DNA of 32,296 bases from STC-113 sp964553745 (GTDB taxonomy: Bacteria > Patescibacteriota > Gracilibacteria > BD1-5 > UBA2023), in contig CAZKLD010000017.1 in NCBI GenBank assembly GCA_964553745.1, positions 1-32,296 on the forward strand, read 5' to 3'. Numbering within the stretch: the stretch's first letter is position 1; each line of letters opens with the position of its first letter. The translations under genes and the position numbers were made by a program. Positions 8,444 to 19,359 of the stretch are shown one piece after another. The notes beneath the pieces were generated by a model. That model saw only the letters and a list, made by a program, of their open reading frames with translations, had not been told where the DNA came from and did no database searches.

Positions 8444-11080
8444 ATGAATTATTTTTTAAAAAGACTTAATGATGAGATTCGAGAATGTAAAAATCTTGAG
8501 AATCAAGACTGATGGTTCTTTTATGAACAAATTAGATTTGAGTTTATAATTATCTTTATCTTGTCATATTTTTTTGATAAGAATTTTCAATTACTTGATA
8601 TAGATTTAAAATCGGAGATTATAGAAGATTTGAGTAAGCCTAGTATTTGAACTCTTATTTCAATAATTAGGAAATTAGACAAAGATTGAGATCTACAATG
8701 AACAAATCGTTATTTGATGTGAATATTAGATGTGTATCCCTGATTTAGGAATAATACAATTTGACACTGATACGTATTCTGAGATAAGAAAGCTGATTTT
8801 GCAAAGTATTTAGAAAATCTATATAAAAATTTAATGAGTAAAACTGAATTATCAGTAACAAAAGGTGAACTCTGATTTATAAATGAAAATTCTGATATAA
8901 TTTACATAGAGAATATTTCTCCCTGATACTCAAACTGATATTCAATCTCCCATGATTGAAACAAGACATCATGGAACTGTCCTTTACAGACTAAAGAATT
9001 TGATCCAAATCACGTATATTGCCAGTTATGACCCTATAAATATTTTTGCTTATCACCATTCATACATATAGAAGATACAGGAAAAAAAATGTATTTATTT
9101 AAATGAATTAAAGATATTTTATCTTTAAAAGTTCAATATAATCAATTATTTGAAACAAGCTCAAATTTCTGTAAAGAATGGCCAAAAATATGAGAAATGA
9201 CGATAAATGAAGAGTGAAATAGGCAGATATCAATAAATAAAACTATTAGGAACAAAATAACTTTAAATGACTCAATAGAAACCTATATTCAAACATGAGT
9301 TGAGGAAGATGTGAAAGAATTCTTAATATCAAATAGATCATCAGTAGCTGCAACGATATGGTGACATTGATGAGTTTGAAAAACCGCACTTATTCAATAC
9401 GTGAATAATGAAATTTTTCAAAATTCAAAAAAATATTTTGATTATATTATTTTTTTGTCCTTCAAAGACAGAAGATACAATTGGTACAGGTGACAGATCG
9501 AAGAAATCTCCTCGAGTGAAAGAATCACATGTTTCACTGATGTAATCAGGAGAATGAATGAAGTTATCTTTTCTGAAGAATCAGATAATATCGATAATAT
9601 AGTCAATAATGAAGATAAGATACTTACAATAATTGATGACTTCGAAACAATAGAAGAGAATGAAAAAAAATCAATAATCAATTTCATTGATAAACTCAAT
9701 GTCAATAATCATAAAGTTATTATAACAACAAGGACCTCATATCTAACCAATGTCTGAAAAGAGTTGCCTATAAAGGAATTTGACGTTGATAAAACAATTG
9801 AGTTTCTTCTTAAATATATCCACCCCAAATTAGGTTTTATACAGTATGAAACAATTAAAAACCAAATTAATGAAGAGATAAAAAAACAAATATTCAATGT
9901 TACTAGTTGAAGGCCTTTATTCATATTGCAATTTTGAATTCTTCTAATACAAAATAAAAACATAAAGGCATCGCTTGATAGATCCTGAGACATTAAAAAC
10001 TCAGAAGAAGCCATAGAATTTTTATATTGAAGGATATACAATTCATTATCTGAAGATGCACAAAATGCATTTGTAGCAATATGATTATTGGTTGATAAAG
10101 ACAAGCCTGTTGGTGAGATTGATAGGATTAAATTCATCTTAAATATTGATGAGAGTAAATTTGTGAATTCATTTGAAGAATTAATCAAATTAAAAATAGT
10201 TGAAATCAAATGAAATGAATTATTTACCGTTTATGCACCTGAGATAATTGGAATAATGAGAAAATATTTAAAAACCAATTATAATTGCGTAAAATATTCA
10301 GAAAAATATAATGAAATATCAAAAGGTGTATGACCAATAGGTAATTCATTGCTAATAAGAGCAAATGATCTAAGGGATAAAGATCCGCAAAATGCAGTTG
10401 TGAGTTATTTAGAACTGATAAACAATAAAACTTATTCTAAAGATATTCGGAAGAAGGCAATATTAAATCTTGCAAATTTTTATAAATTATATCTTTGAAA
10501 ATCTATTGAAGACTATATTGACTTATTCAAAGATAATTACGATGATTTTATAAATGACATAGATTATAGTTTAACTTATTCCTCACATTTAAACCATATA
10601 AATACTGATTCATCAAGAAAAGAATCTATGAATATATTGCTTTCTGTAAACAAGAAATATTCATTGGATGATGATGACAAGTTAAAAGTGCTATCTTTGA
10701 TTGTTATTAATTTAAGTAGGAATATAATTCTAGAAAGAAATAATCTTAACACACAATCTAAATACAAAGAAATTCTTGAAGATGATTATTATAAACGAAG
10801 AAAAGAGATAAGGGTAGTAATGCGGAATATTGATAGTATTTATTGAATCGGCTTATTTAATAAAATTAAAAAAAATATTGATAGAATTTCATCAAATGGA
10901 ATTCTATCAGAATATTGCATAAGTGCCCTTAAACAATATACAGAAATATGTATTAGAATTAATAAATATGAAGAGGCAAAAGAAATTTGTATATTCTGCA
11001 TTAATAATTTCAAGGAACATGGGGGTTTCTTTGAGGCAAAAAAAACACTGGCAGAATATTTCCAAAAAAATAATACTTAA
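8444..11080 (+). CDS. STAND (NB-ARC-like) NTPase with HEPN-like N-terminus, probable antiviral or NLR-like protein
   Basis: An 878-aa protein. The N-terminal ~290 residues are unknown except for a FRNNTIGHG motif (Arg102, His108), which fits the R-x4-6-H signature of HEPN RNases. A small Cys-containing region (about 150-200) ends in FCLSPFI. The central NTPase has a P-loop GHGGVGKTA (Lys313), Walker B ILTIIDDFE (Asp398, Asp399), an IITTRTS sensor motif (Arg430) and SGRPLFIL, matching the GxP motif of NB-ARC/AP-ATPases. The C-terminal ~350 residues are helical and TPR-like, the usual sensor part. This order (effector, NTPase, repeat sensor) is that of NLR-like and Avs defence proteins. Glycines use many TGA codons, so the gene is adapted to this code. 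It is clearly more AT-rich than its neighbours and sits between a decayed ssb and a convergent helicase, which suggests insertion by transfer. Confidence 0.8.
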
Positions 11081-11084
11081 ATAC

Positions 11085-14000
11085 TTATTCAGAGTCCGCT
11101 ACCTTCCTCCTTTCTCTTTCCTTCCTATCTTCTTCCTTAAACTTATCATGATCAATATCGATCTTATCCTTTCCAGGATTGATTTCCATTCATAATTTTG
11201 CAATCTCTCCATTAACTTTTATGGCTCATAATGCCATATATTTCTTTGATAGTATGGTTGTAAGGATATTTGTTTGGCTTAGATATTTATGTAGTTGGAT
11301 CGATTCTTCTCAGTTTTCAACTTTTTTTCTTTTTCTAGATGTTTTCTCTCAAGTATGCCTGAGTGAGGTCTTAGGCAGGTTCTCTTTCACTTTTTTGACA
11401 GGCTTTGCAGGAGAGACTGGTGCCGGATTAGCAGATTCTTTCTTTGGTTTTACTTTCTTTGGTTTGACAGAGCTTCTTTCTTTTTTCTTTATCTGAATTT
11501 GATGTTTTGACTCAATATCAAATCTTATCTGGTCAGTTTCAGTATCGGATAAAGGTCCTCATTTTATTTTTTCCTCTCTCTCAATGGCGCTTATAACTCT
11601 GAGTTCGATAAAAGCTATTTCGATATCTGCTGTTTCTGGGTCTATATAAGAATCTTCGGTTAGCTTCTTCCCATTATCAGTAACAACTCAATTTTCAAGG
11701 AAATAAATAATCTTGTTCTTTGCGTATTTAGATGTTTTTCTCAGATAATCGATAATATTGACCTTTCAGGTTGCAATGTCTGCGGAATGAGGCCTATGAG
11801 CTTGTTTTTCTGGTTTAACCGAGGCTGGTTGAGGCTCTACGAATTCCACTTCTGGTTTGGGCAAAGGATTGTCATAATTAACCTTCAGTGGGTTCTTCCT
11901 GAAATCTACGACAGCTGGGATTGTCGATCTCATATAGCTCTTAAATATTTCCCTATCCTGAGCAAATCACGCAATGGTTTCCTCTACCTTGTCCAAATAT
12001 ATCCTGTGCTGGAGATTCTGTGTAAACAATCATATGACAGATCTGAATCTTTCGATATTGAATTTAGTCTTTGCCCCTTTAAAAGAATTTATATATGTTA
12101 TAAAATCAGGATTATTTTCAATGAGGATAACGGCTATCCATTCTTTTGCAGAAAATTCCTTCAATGCCTCTTTTTGGATTTCTTTTTTGATATTGGGAAG
12201 AGTGACTCAACCCAATTCTCTTTGCAGATTTACAAACATTGTCGGTTCAACTTTGTTTCATCATTTCTTTGTCTTTCATACAACCTTCGTTGTTACTTCT
12301 ATATCGGAATAGCTTGTTTCAATGTGCGTTTTCCCCATTTCTTCTATCTGCTGAGCATCGATTTTGGTTATAAAAGACAATAAGTACATATCATCCTCTC
12401 TCTTTGCTGATTCATCCTCAGCACCTTTTTCATCTTCTTTAGATCACTTCAGGATAAAAGGGCTTCCGCAATAGAATACTTTTTCTGATAATGGAATTGA
12501 AGAGGTATCGGTAGCGACAAATCATCATTTCTTTTCATTGAATAATTTCTTCGTCTTTTTGTTATAGACAAAAATATTGCTTAGCATTCAGGCCAAAATT
12601 GATTTTGTGATATTCTCATATCTGCTCTGATTCTTAGCAAGCTTTCATGCTTCCTCCAATCTCTTTATCTCATCCTCATTGAATTCGATAGCACAACCTG
12701 ATTCTTGCAATCTTTCAGTTAGTGTCTTGATGGTGTTCAATATTTCATAAATCCTCTTTTGTTTTACTCAGATAGATGTGAAATCCACAACCTCAAAGAG
12801 CATCTTCTCTTTTCAGTGATGAGCGAATTCTTGGAATAAATGAAGTTCATGATGACTCAATCAATAATTCTTTGATTTGAGCTTTCATAGTAATTCCTGA
12901 TCTAGAGGCTCTCTCCTTGTAAGCAACTTTAATAATTCTCTCTGGGCGATAAGATCTGAATCCTGCTTATATGTTCATTTGATAAGATATTTCCAATCCT
13001 GTCATCTAGACAAGAATCACTTATGATTTATGATTGCGCATATGTCAATCATATCTCCGATGCATTTTCTAGAAATCGATTCTTTCAGCATTTTACCCAC
13101 ACTTGGCTCTAGTGGCATATTAAGAAGCTCATTGCCTAATTTTGTAACGTGATGATCTCGGGTTATAGCTCAGATTTTAAAGAGATTATCATAAGTTATT
13201 TTGAGCAGAGTAATATCGGGTTTGTGCACAAATGTATTCCTTCAGGCCTTAAGGTGACGAAGCGGGTTAAATCACATGGATAAAGCGATGAGTATATTTT
13301 TTTCAAGTGTGATATTTTCTATTTCTCATTTCGGGAAATCTGGAATAGCTTCAAAATCAACATCGCAAGCCCTTACGTAGTCTCACTCCATAACTCTTCA
13401 AGCCCTTCACGCCCTCTGTCTGGAGTCAGCTTTTGAGACTGGCTCAGTATGAAGCTCTGGCACTCATCTGTCATTGTAAACCATCACTTTACAATATCCG
13501 TTATCCACGACAGCATTAATATAATCTATTGTAATACTCTCTTGGGCGACATTCGTAGCGACTATTATAACTGGCTTATCATCCTGCTTTTTCATCACCT
13601 TGTTCTGATCGACTATGGCTAACTCTGAATGGAGAGGATAGATATTATAGTTAGGGAGCTCTTTTTTAAGTTTTGTGATTGTCTCTTCTATTGTTTTCTT
13701 TCATTCGACGAATACCAGTATATTTTTCTCTTGTTGTGCAAAATTCATTATGCTAGGATAAAAATCATCCCTTCATAAATAATTTGAATTAACAGGAAAA
13801 GTCCTTCAAGGTATGTCAAATACTGGAATCTCCTTACTTACCGGAGCGAAAAATGCTTTTACCCTTTCTACGTCCATGGTCGCAGACATGAGCACTAATT
13901 TTACTTTTTTATTTGTAGTGAGGAGGGTATCTCTGATCTGAGATAATAAGAATTCTGTTGCTACGCTGAATGTATGGACTTCATCGATCACTAGTATATC

Positions 14001-14480
14001 CGGGATGATATTTGTCACATACTGCCTGAGCAGCTGGAGTCAGTCTGTCACGAATATGAGGTCTGATTGCTTTGACGATAGCACTTCCCTTCCTGTTCTG
14101 TATCAGATTTTATGTCAGATAGAATAGATTGAATCTCAGGTTTCGGATAGCTTTTCCTGTGAAACCCTGTTTGCAGCAGAAATCGCAGCTATGACCCTCG
14201 GTTCAGCTACAACAATCTGCCTTGGCCTCAAGTGTTTGGGATGAAGTCTGTAGTCTCACATGAGCATCTTCGGCACTTGTGTAGTCTTGCCTGAACCTGT
14301 TTCAGCAGAGATTATCGTAACTACATTTTCCGCAACTTTCTCGATTATCTCTTGGATATATCAATTAACTGGAAGCTCGGATACTGTTTGCAGTATCTTA
14401 TGCCTTTCGTTTTCTGGAATGATTATTCAGTTCCTGTCAAGTACGTCTCAGTTCTGGTGTGGGCTTGGAATATAGTGCAT
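11085..14480 (-). CDS. DExH-box RNA helicase (HrpA/HrpB-like) with two S4-like C-terminal modules
   Basis: A 1131-aa protein that should unwind RNA or RNPs using ATP. Motif I is AETGSGKTTQVP (residues 59-70), motif II DEVH (about 166-169) and motif III LMSAT; then comes ATNVAQESITI, and motif VI QRAGRAGR. An HA2-like helical domain follows (ALSMGFNPLRHL, ITRDHHVTKLGNELLNMPL). The last ~270 residues are unusual: around 907-964 (VNIIDYLRKTSKYAKNK...GVVTDNGK) and 1057-1107 (HKYLSQTNILTTILSKKY...GAIKVNGE) look like S4 RNA-binding folds, joined by a Lys/Pro-rich linker. Start ATG 14480 is the first Met after an in-frame TAA, with a TATAAT upstream. The stop at 11085 is only 4 nt from the convergent STAND stop. 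Confidence 0.88.
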
Positions 14481-14521
14481 ATGTTCAATATGAAAAAATA
14501 CTATTGATTCTCAACAGATGA

Positions 14522-14527
14522 ATTATA
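14522..14527 (-). promoter_or_regulatory. -10 element of the downstream helicase gene
   Basis: A perfect TATAAT on the minus strand, 42 bp before the ATG at 14480, in the 67-bp gap after the upstream helicase. The -35 is weak (AATTCA-like). It suggests that the second helicase can be transcribed alone. Confidence 0.5.
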
Positions 14528-14547
14528 TCTGTTCCGATTAATTTGAA

Positions 14548-17500
14548 TTAAATATCCTTATCCATTTTCTTGCTGCCTTTTTCTTTCTTTTTTGACTTTA
14601 GCACCAGAAGGATAGCATCCAACTCATCTTTTCTGAAAGTAACGGTCAATTCATCGGCATTGGGATCAAACACTTGCAGATAGAATGTATTTCTATCATT
14701 CACTGTTACATATCAATTATCTATGAGAAGTTTTGCATCATTTTTTGATATCTTATATTTTACACTTATATACAAATTCAGTTTTCAGCTTGTACGTCTT
14801 TTTCTTTGTTTTTCTAATTTCTTATCTAGTTGGCTTTCTAATTCATATTGTTCTCATATTTCTTCAAACCTCTTTTTATCTGCATCTGAATTCCTTCTAT
14901 TCTGTGGAGTATTGATAAGGGTTCAGTATTGTTCCTTATATGGATTGGCTAAGAACTCTTTTACGCTTGGCTCATTAGAGGCTCTTATCAATTCAACTAC
15001 ATATCAATCATCATCCTGATAAGAAGATATAAGCGACTTATGCACCTTTTCCATATGGAATTTTTCTACTAATTGAGGTATGAATAACTTCAATAATTGT
15101 TTGAATCTCTTGATATTGAATTCTCATTTTGGAGATCATGAGAAAGATTTGATAAACAACTTTATAGGAAGATTCTGATTGATCAGATAATCCGGCAACC
15201 ATAAAAATGAGTTTACATCTCTGAGGTTCTCTTTTGTAATGCTGTTTGCTAGGTCAGAAGGAGAAAGTCAACCTTGATCGTCTTTTAGATTATTGAGTAT
15301 CCTAGGCTCTAACGGCCTTCATCTTTTTCTTTTTACAACCTTGATTTTCTTGTCTTTAAATGCCTCATTAAGATCTTCATATTCACCGTTTTTATGAGAA
15401 TATATGACTTCATTCAGCATTCATTCATCTACCCTTGAGACAAATAGCAGAAGTGGCATATCTTCATTGCCATCGACTCATCAGATAATAAATGGGAGTC
15501 AGATATATTTATATTTCTCCTCTGGAATTATACAAGAAGTATTTGGACGTATAAAACTCTTCATATCTTCGTGATGAAACATTTTTAAATCTTCATACCA
15601 ATCAAATACATTGTTTGGTATTCAATGGAGAATGCATTTGATTATATTCTCTATATGCTTTTCTCATGTTTTTGCATCTTTGATCTCATTCTGCTTTATG
15701 ACAGTTCAGGATCATTCCAGCCTTTCTTTGAGGATTTTTATGGTATTGAGAACTTCATAGACTCTTTTTGATTTTATTCAGATTTCAGTTAGGTCTACGA
15801 TTTCAAAAAGCATTTTCCCATGTCCGCTCTTGCTATATTCCTGAAAAAGTTTTATTTCTTGGGAATTAACTCAAGATGCTATAAGTCTTGATACATCCTG
15901 ATCCTTAAGAGGCTCGCGAGAAGTGATGAATTTTAATATAGCCCTCTGCGCAATCATATCAGAATGTTTCTTTGCCTTATTATTGACGAATATCTTCCAA
16001 TCTTGATTCTTTCATAAGAATCATTTATGGTTTATAATCGCACATATATCTATCATTTCTGGTGTACAGTTCAATTTGACTGATTCTTTAAGCATTTTTC
16101 AGACGCAAGGCTCTAACGGAAGATTGAGAAGTTCTCTTCCTAGCGGTGTCAGTGTCGCATTGATGACCACTTTGCCATCTTGTGTCAAATCTCAGTTTAT
16201 CGCTCATATTTTAAGCAGATTCAGATAAGATAACTGAACTAGATCTATATTTGGCTCATGTATGAAAATTTTGACTCTCTTGCTTTCTTCTTTAACGAGC
16301 TCCCTTTTTAATTCTTTAAGAGGATCAAATCATACTGATAAAGAAATAAGTATATATTTCTCAAGTGTCACATTCTCTATTTCGCCATCTGGGAAATCCT
16401 TAAGATTTTCAAAAGGCATATTATTGGCAAAAACATAATTTCAATCTTGCACCCTTCAGCCTCTTCATGCTCTTTGTTCACTGTCGGCTTTTGAGATTTC
16501 TTCTCTTCTCAGCTCTGGAACTCATACAGAATTCACCCTTAATACTTTCCTATATCAATTATCTACTACATCTTTTATATATGGAATAGTCAGACTCTCC
16601 TGAGCCACATTAGTAGCAATGATGATTACCGTCTTATTCCCCGTCTTCTGAAGCAGGCTTTGCTGTTCATCTATCGGCATTTCAGAATGCAGAGGATAAA
16701 TATCATATTCCTCTTGGGGCAGCATTATCTTAAGCTCTTCTATTACGCTCGCCATTTCCTTTTTTCATTCCACAAAAGCCAGTACGTCATGTTTTTTATG
16801 TGCCGAACTTAGAATGCTGGTGATAAAATCACTGCCCGTCTTATATTCCTTAGTGATACTGAATTGCCTTCATTCAACGTTGATAAGCGGTATGTCAGTC
16901 GAGATTTCTTTGAAATAATCAGCTATCATCTTATGATCAATTGTTGCAGACATCAGGACAAGTTTGGTCTTTTTTTCTACCTTTTTCTTTACCTGTTCAA
17001 TCATGAGGTCCTTCATCAGCTTAAGAACCCATTCGGTCGGTATGCTATATGTATGGACTTCATCCATTATCAGGATATCAGGGTTTATGCCGGAGACAAA
17101 TTGTCTTAAGAGCTGAAGTCAATCAGTAACATATAGAATATCTGAATCATGTGAAGATTTTACCTCTCTTCATGTCCTGTACCCGACTTTATGTCAAATC
17201 GCATATTCAGGATCTCATATTGTTGATAGGAGTCATTTAGATACCCAGTTTGCGGCAGCAATGGCGGCGATGACTCTTGGTTCTGAAAATACGATTTTTC
17301 AGCTGAGTATCTTAGCGACTTCGGTTGTCTTTCCGGATCAAGTCTTAGCGTCTATGACAGCGATAATAGAATCTCGGACAACATCACGTATCTCCATTGC
17401 CTTTAAGCGGATAGGAAGATCATTAGTTGATTTTATGATATTATTTCTTTCTCTTGAAGATATTACATTTAATTCAGCATCAATTACGCTTCAATCCTCT

Positions 17501-17586
17501 TGATTTCATAAAATGATTTTTTGTCAATTTTGGAGAATGACTGGTGCTGCGTTGGAATCACTTAATAATCAAGGCATGAAATTCAT
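14548..17586 (-). CDS. DExH-box RNA helicase (HrpA/HrpB-like), paralogue with S4-like tail
   Basis: A 1012-aa protein, tandem paralogue of the downstream helicase. Motifs: AKTGSGKTTEVAK (motif I), PDILIMDEVHTYS (motif II DEVH), LVLMSAT (III), a FVEGKKEM segment, IIIATNVAQESLTIP (V) and QRAGRGGR (VI). The same helical HA2-like region follows motif VI. A coiled, Lys/Glu-rich segment (about 890-920) then leads into ISKNDAKLLIDNGYVTVND, an S4-like pattern at about residues 930-950, and the protein ends in a Lys-rich tail. ATG 17586 was chosen because it is the first Met in the open frame and has a strong promoter 27 bp upstream. The ~90 residues before motif I are not recognised. HrpA-type helicases act on mRNA or ribosome rescue and assembly; the exact target here is unknown. 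Confidence 0.88.
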
Positions 17587-17612
17587 AATTTGAAATTATT
17601 GTTTATATAGTT

Positions 17613-17640
17613 TTTATACTCAATTAAGTTATGTTGTCAA
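17613..17640 (-). promoter_or_regulatory. strong sigma70-type promoter of the helicase pair
   Basis: Minus-strand TTGACA (17640-17635) and TATAAA (17618-17613) with a 16-bp spacer, 27 bp before the ATG at 17586. It drives the upstream helicase and probably both. Confidence 0.75.
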
Positions 17641-17735
17641 TACAATTATTCAAAGAAAAAAATAGCTATATAAAGTGATGAAAATTCTGGGATTTCCATA
17701 AATTAATGCCCACTTGAATTAATGGCAAAAAACAT

Positions 17736-17763
17736 TTGACTTAAGAGCCTATTTCTATACAAT
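17736..17763 (+). promoter_or_regulatory. promoter of the rpsT-infC-rpmI-rplT operon
   Basis: TTGACT (17736-17741) and TACAAT (17758-17763) with a 16-bp spacer, 75 bp before the rpsT ATG. It is divergent from the helicase promoter. Confidence 0.75.
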
Positions 17764-17773
17764 ACGACCACTT

Positions 17774-17806
17774 TTGAATAAAAAGAGCTTTATTCAAGCA
17801 TTTTTT
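17774..17806 (+). promoter_or_regulatory. leader hairpin plus T-run before rpsT (possible attenuator)
   Basis: TTGAATAAA and TTTATTCAA (17774-17782 and 17789-17797) form a perfect 9-bp stem with a 6-nt loop, followed by a run of T at 17801-17806. It starts about 10 nt after the -10 element, so it would be the very 5' end of the transcript. The stem is AT-rich and weak. It could be an attenuator, an S20 autoregulation site or a 5' stabiliser. Confidence 0.4.
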
Positions 17807-17838
17807 ATTCGTTTTTTACTTTTATTATTAGACTATAG

Positions 17839-18111
17839 ATGCCAAATACATCGTCAGCAAAGAAAGCTTTGAAACAAAGCCTTACAAACAGATCAAGAAA
17901 TAAACATTTCTCTGCATTATATAAAGAAAACGTGAAGGCTCTTGAAAAAGCTGTAAAAGCGTGAGAGACTAAGGAAGTTCCAGCTTTGTTGGCTGAAGTA
18001 TATTCTTCTATTGATAAATTATCTAAAAAGAATATAATCCACTCTAACAACGGTAGCAGGAAAAAATCCAAATTCGCTAAGTTGGCAAAATCTTTATCGC
18101 TAAAAGCATAA
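17839..18111 (+). CDS. rpsT: 30S ribosomal protein S20
   Basis: A 90-aa basic protein that binds 16S rRNA early in 30S assembly. It starts MPNTSSAKKALKQSLTNRSR, the S20 signature of SAKKA-(K/R)Q plus a repeated R/K-N pattern. The rest is three long helices, ending in a KKNIIHSNNGSRKKSKFAK segment typical of the family C-terminus. Length is normal. It is the first gene of the operon and ends with TAA only 3 nt before infC, so the two are probably translationally coupled. rpsT is usually a lone gene in bacteria; its place at the head of the IF3-L35-L20 operon is unusual. Confidence 0.93.
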
Positions 18112-18114
18112 TTA

Positions 18115-18627
18115 ATGGCCAAAGACAATAAACGGATTAATGAAGACATAAAAGCCTCAAGGGTAAACGTGATAAGCGCAACCTGAGAACAGCTTTGAAT
18201 ACTCCCGATAGAAAAAGCATTAGAGCTTGCAGAAGCATCAGAGATGGATTTAGTTGAGATTTGACAGCAAGATTGAGTCGTATTGACCAAAATACTTGAT
18301 TACTGAAAACTGCTCTTCAAACAACAGAAGAATATCTCAAAAGCAAAGACAAACTCAAAGAAAACCGAACTGAAGACAATAAGATTGACATACAGGATCT
18401 GAGATCATGACCTTGACATAAGAAGAAATCAATCGATTAAATTTGCAAAAGACTGACATCCCCTCAAAGTAGTGCTGATGTTGAAATGAAGAGAAAACCA
18501 ATACGCCGCACAGGCACAAGAAAAAGTTACTGAGTTCGTCAATTCTCTCGAAGAATTATACAAACTTGACTGAAGGGTTACAAAGGCCGGAAACACATTC
18601 TACGCAATGTTGCATCCGAAAAAATAA
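18115..18627 (+). CDS. infC: translation initiation factor IF-3
   Basis: A 170-aa protein that binds the 30S subunit, blocks early 50S joining and checks start-codon pairing. The N-terminal domain has RINEDIKASRVNVISATGEQLGILPIEKALELA, followed by the linker KQQKNISKAK. The C-terminal domain has RLTYRIGDHDLDIRRNQSIKF and VVLMLKGRENQYAAQAQEK. Length and order match the family. The start is a plain ATG, not the rare AUU that gives autoregulation in E. coli, so that control is absent here. Glycines in SATGEQ and VEIGQQDG are TGA codons. It lies 3 nt after rpsT and 31 nt before rpmI. Confidence 0.96.
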
Positions 18628-18658
18628 TAATTAGTTTAATCATTTTTTATAACATCTT

Positions 18659-18856
18659 ATGAAAGCAAAGACACACTCTGGAGCTAAAAAAAGAGTAAAA
18701 GTTACCGGAACTGGTAAGTATATCCTAGAAAAATCTTGTAAAAGACATTTGCTTAGCGATAAATCTAAAAAAGCTAAAGGAAGAAACAAATATGGAGTAG
18801 AAGCGAGCTCAGCAAATGAGAGATCACTTAAACAAAGCCTACCAAACGGACTATAG
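18659..18856 (+). CDS. rpmI: 50S ribosomal protein L35
   Basis: A 65-aa very basic protein of the 50S subunit. It starts MKAKTHSGAKKRVKVTGTGK, matching the L35 signature KxKTHxGAxKRxKxTGxGK, and continues KRHLLSDKSKKAKGRNK. It ends with TAG 18854-18856, so TAG is a true stop here. There is no Shine-Dalgarno before the ATG (upstream is AT-rich: TTTATAACATCTT). Its place between infC and rplT is the conserved bacterial order. Confidence 0.95.
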   Translation: MKAKTHSGAKKRVKVTGTGKYILEKSCKRHLLSDKSKKAKGRNKYGVEASSANERSLKQSLPNGL

Positions 18857-18915
18857 TAAGAAAGGTTGCCCCATTTTTCAAATTATAGATTAATAACTAT
18901 TTACCAAAAAAGATT

Positions 18916-19260
18916 ATGACAAGAGTAAAGAGAGGTCTTATGACTCGCAAAAGACACAATAACCTGCTTGCAAAAGTTAAAGGTTTCAGAATGATGAACG
19001 GTAATGTTTTCTCTAGAGCAAAAAACGCTCTTGCAAAAGCATGAACTAACGCGTACATCGGTAGAAAGCTTAAGAAAAGAGATTTCAGAAGTCTTTGGAC
19101 TATCAGGATCAATACTGCAGTCAGGCAATATGATATCAACTATTCGACTTTCATCAATCTTCTATACAAGAAGAATGTTAAACTTGATAGGAAGGCTCTT
19201 TCTAACCTAGCGATCGCTTACCCAGAAATCTTCAAGAATATCGTTGAATTCGTGAAATAA
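18916..19260 (+). CDS. rplT: 50S ribosomal protein L20
   Basis: A 114-aa 23S rRNA-binding assembly protein. MTRVKRGLMTRKRHNNLLAK starts the long basic N-terminal helix; the globular C-terminal half has AYIGRKLKKRDFRSLWTIRI, NYSTFINLL and LSNLAIAYPEIF, all typical of L20. Length is normal. The last gene of the operon, it ends with TAA 13 nt before a strong terminator. In some bacteria L20 represses this operon through its leader; no clear L20 mimic was seen here. Confidence 0.96.
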
Positions 19261-19272
19261 TTATACAACACT

Positions 19273-19308
19273 AAAAAAACGTCAGATTTAATCTGACGTT
19301 TTTTTTAT
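19273..19308 (+). terminator. rho-independent terminator of the ribosomal operon
   Basis: Seven A, then ACGTCAGATT / AATCTGACGT as a perfect inverted repeat, then eight T. It lies 13 nt after the rplT stop. The symmetry means that it could also work for the minus-strand protease gene that ends at 19360. Confidence 0.9.
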
Positions 19309-19359
19309 TATTTTCAATACGCATTGAAACAGAGCATCTTATCAAAAATTTCTCAGATG

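Noticed and set aside
8161..11080. Transposon or prophage carrying the STAND gene
   Set aside because: No transposase, integrase, terminal inverted repeats or target duplications were seen around it.
11179..12383. Plus-strand ORFs of 105-198 aa, Phe/Leu-rich and membrane-like
   Set aside because: They are antisense to the Lys/Glu-rich tail of the minus-strand helicase, which makes false hydrophobic ORFs.
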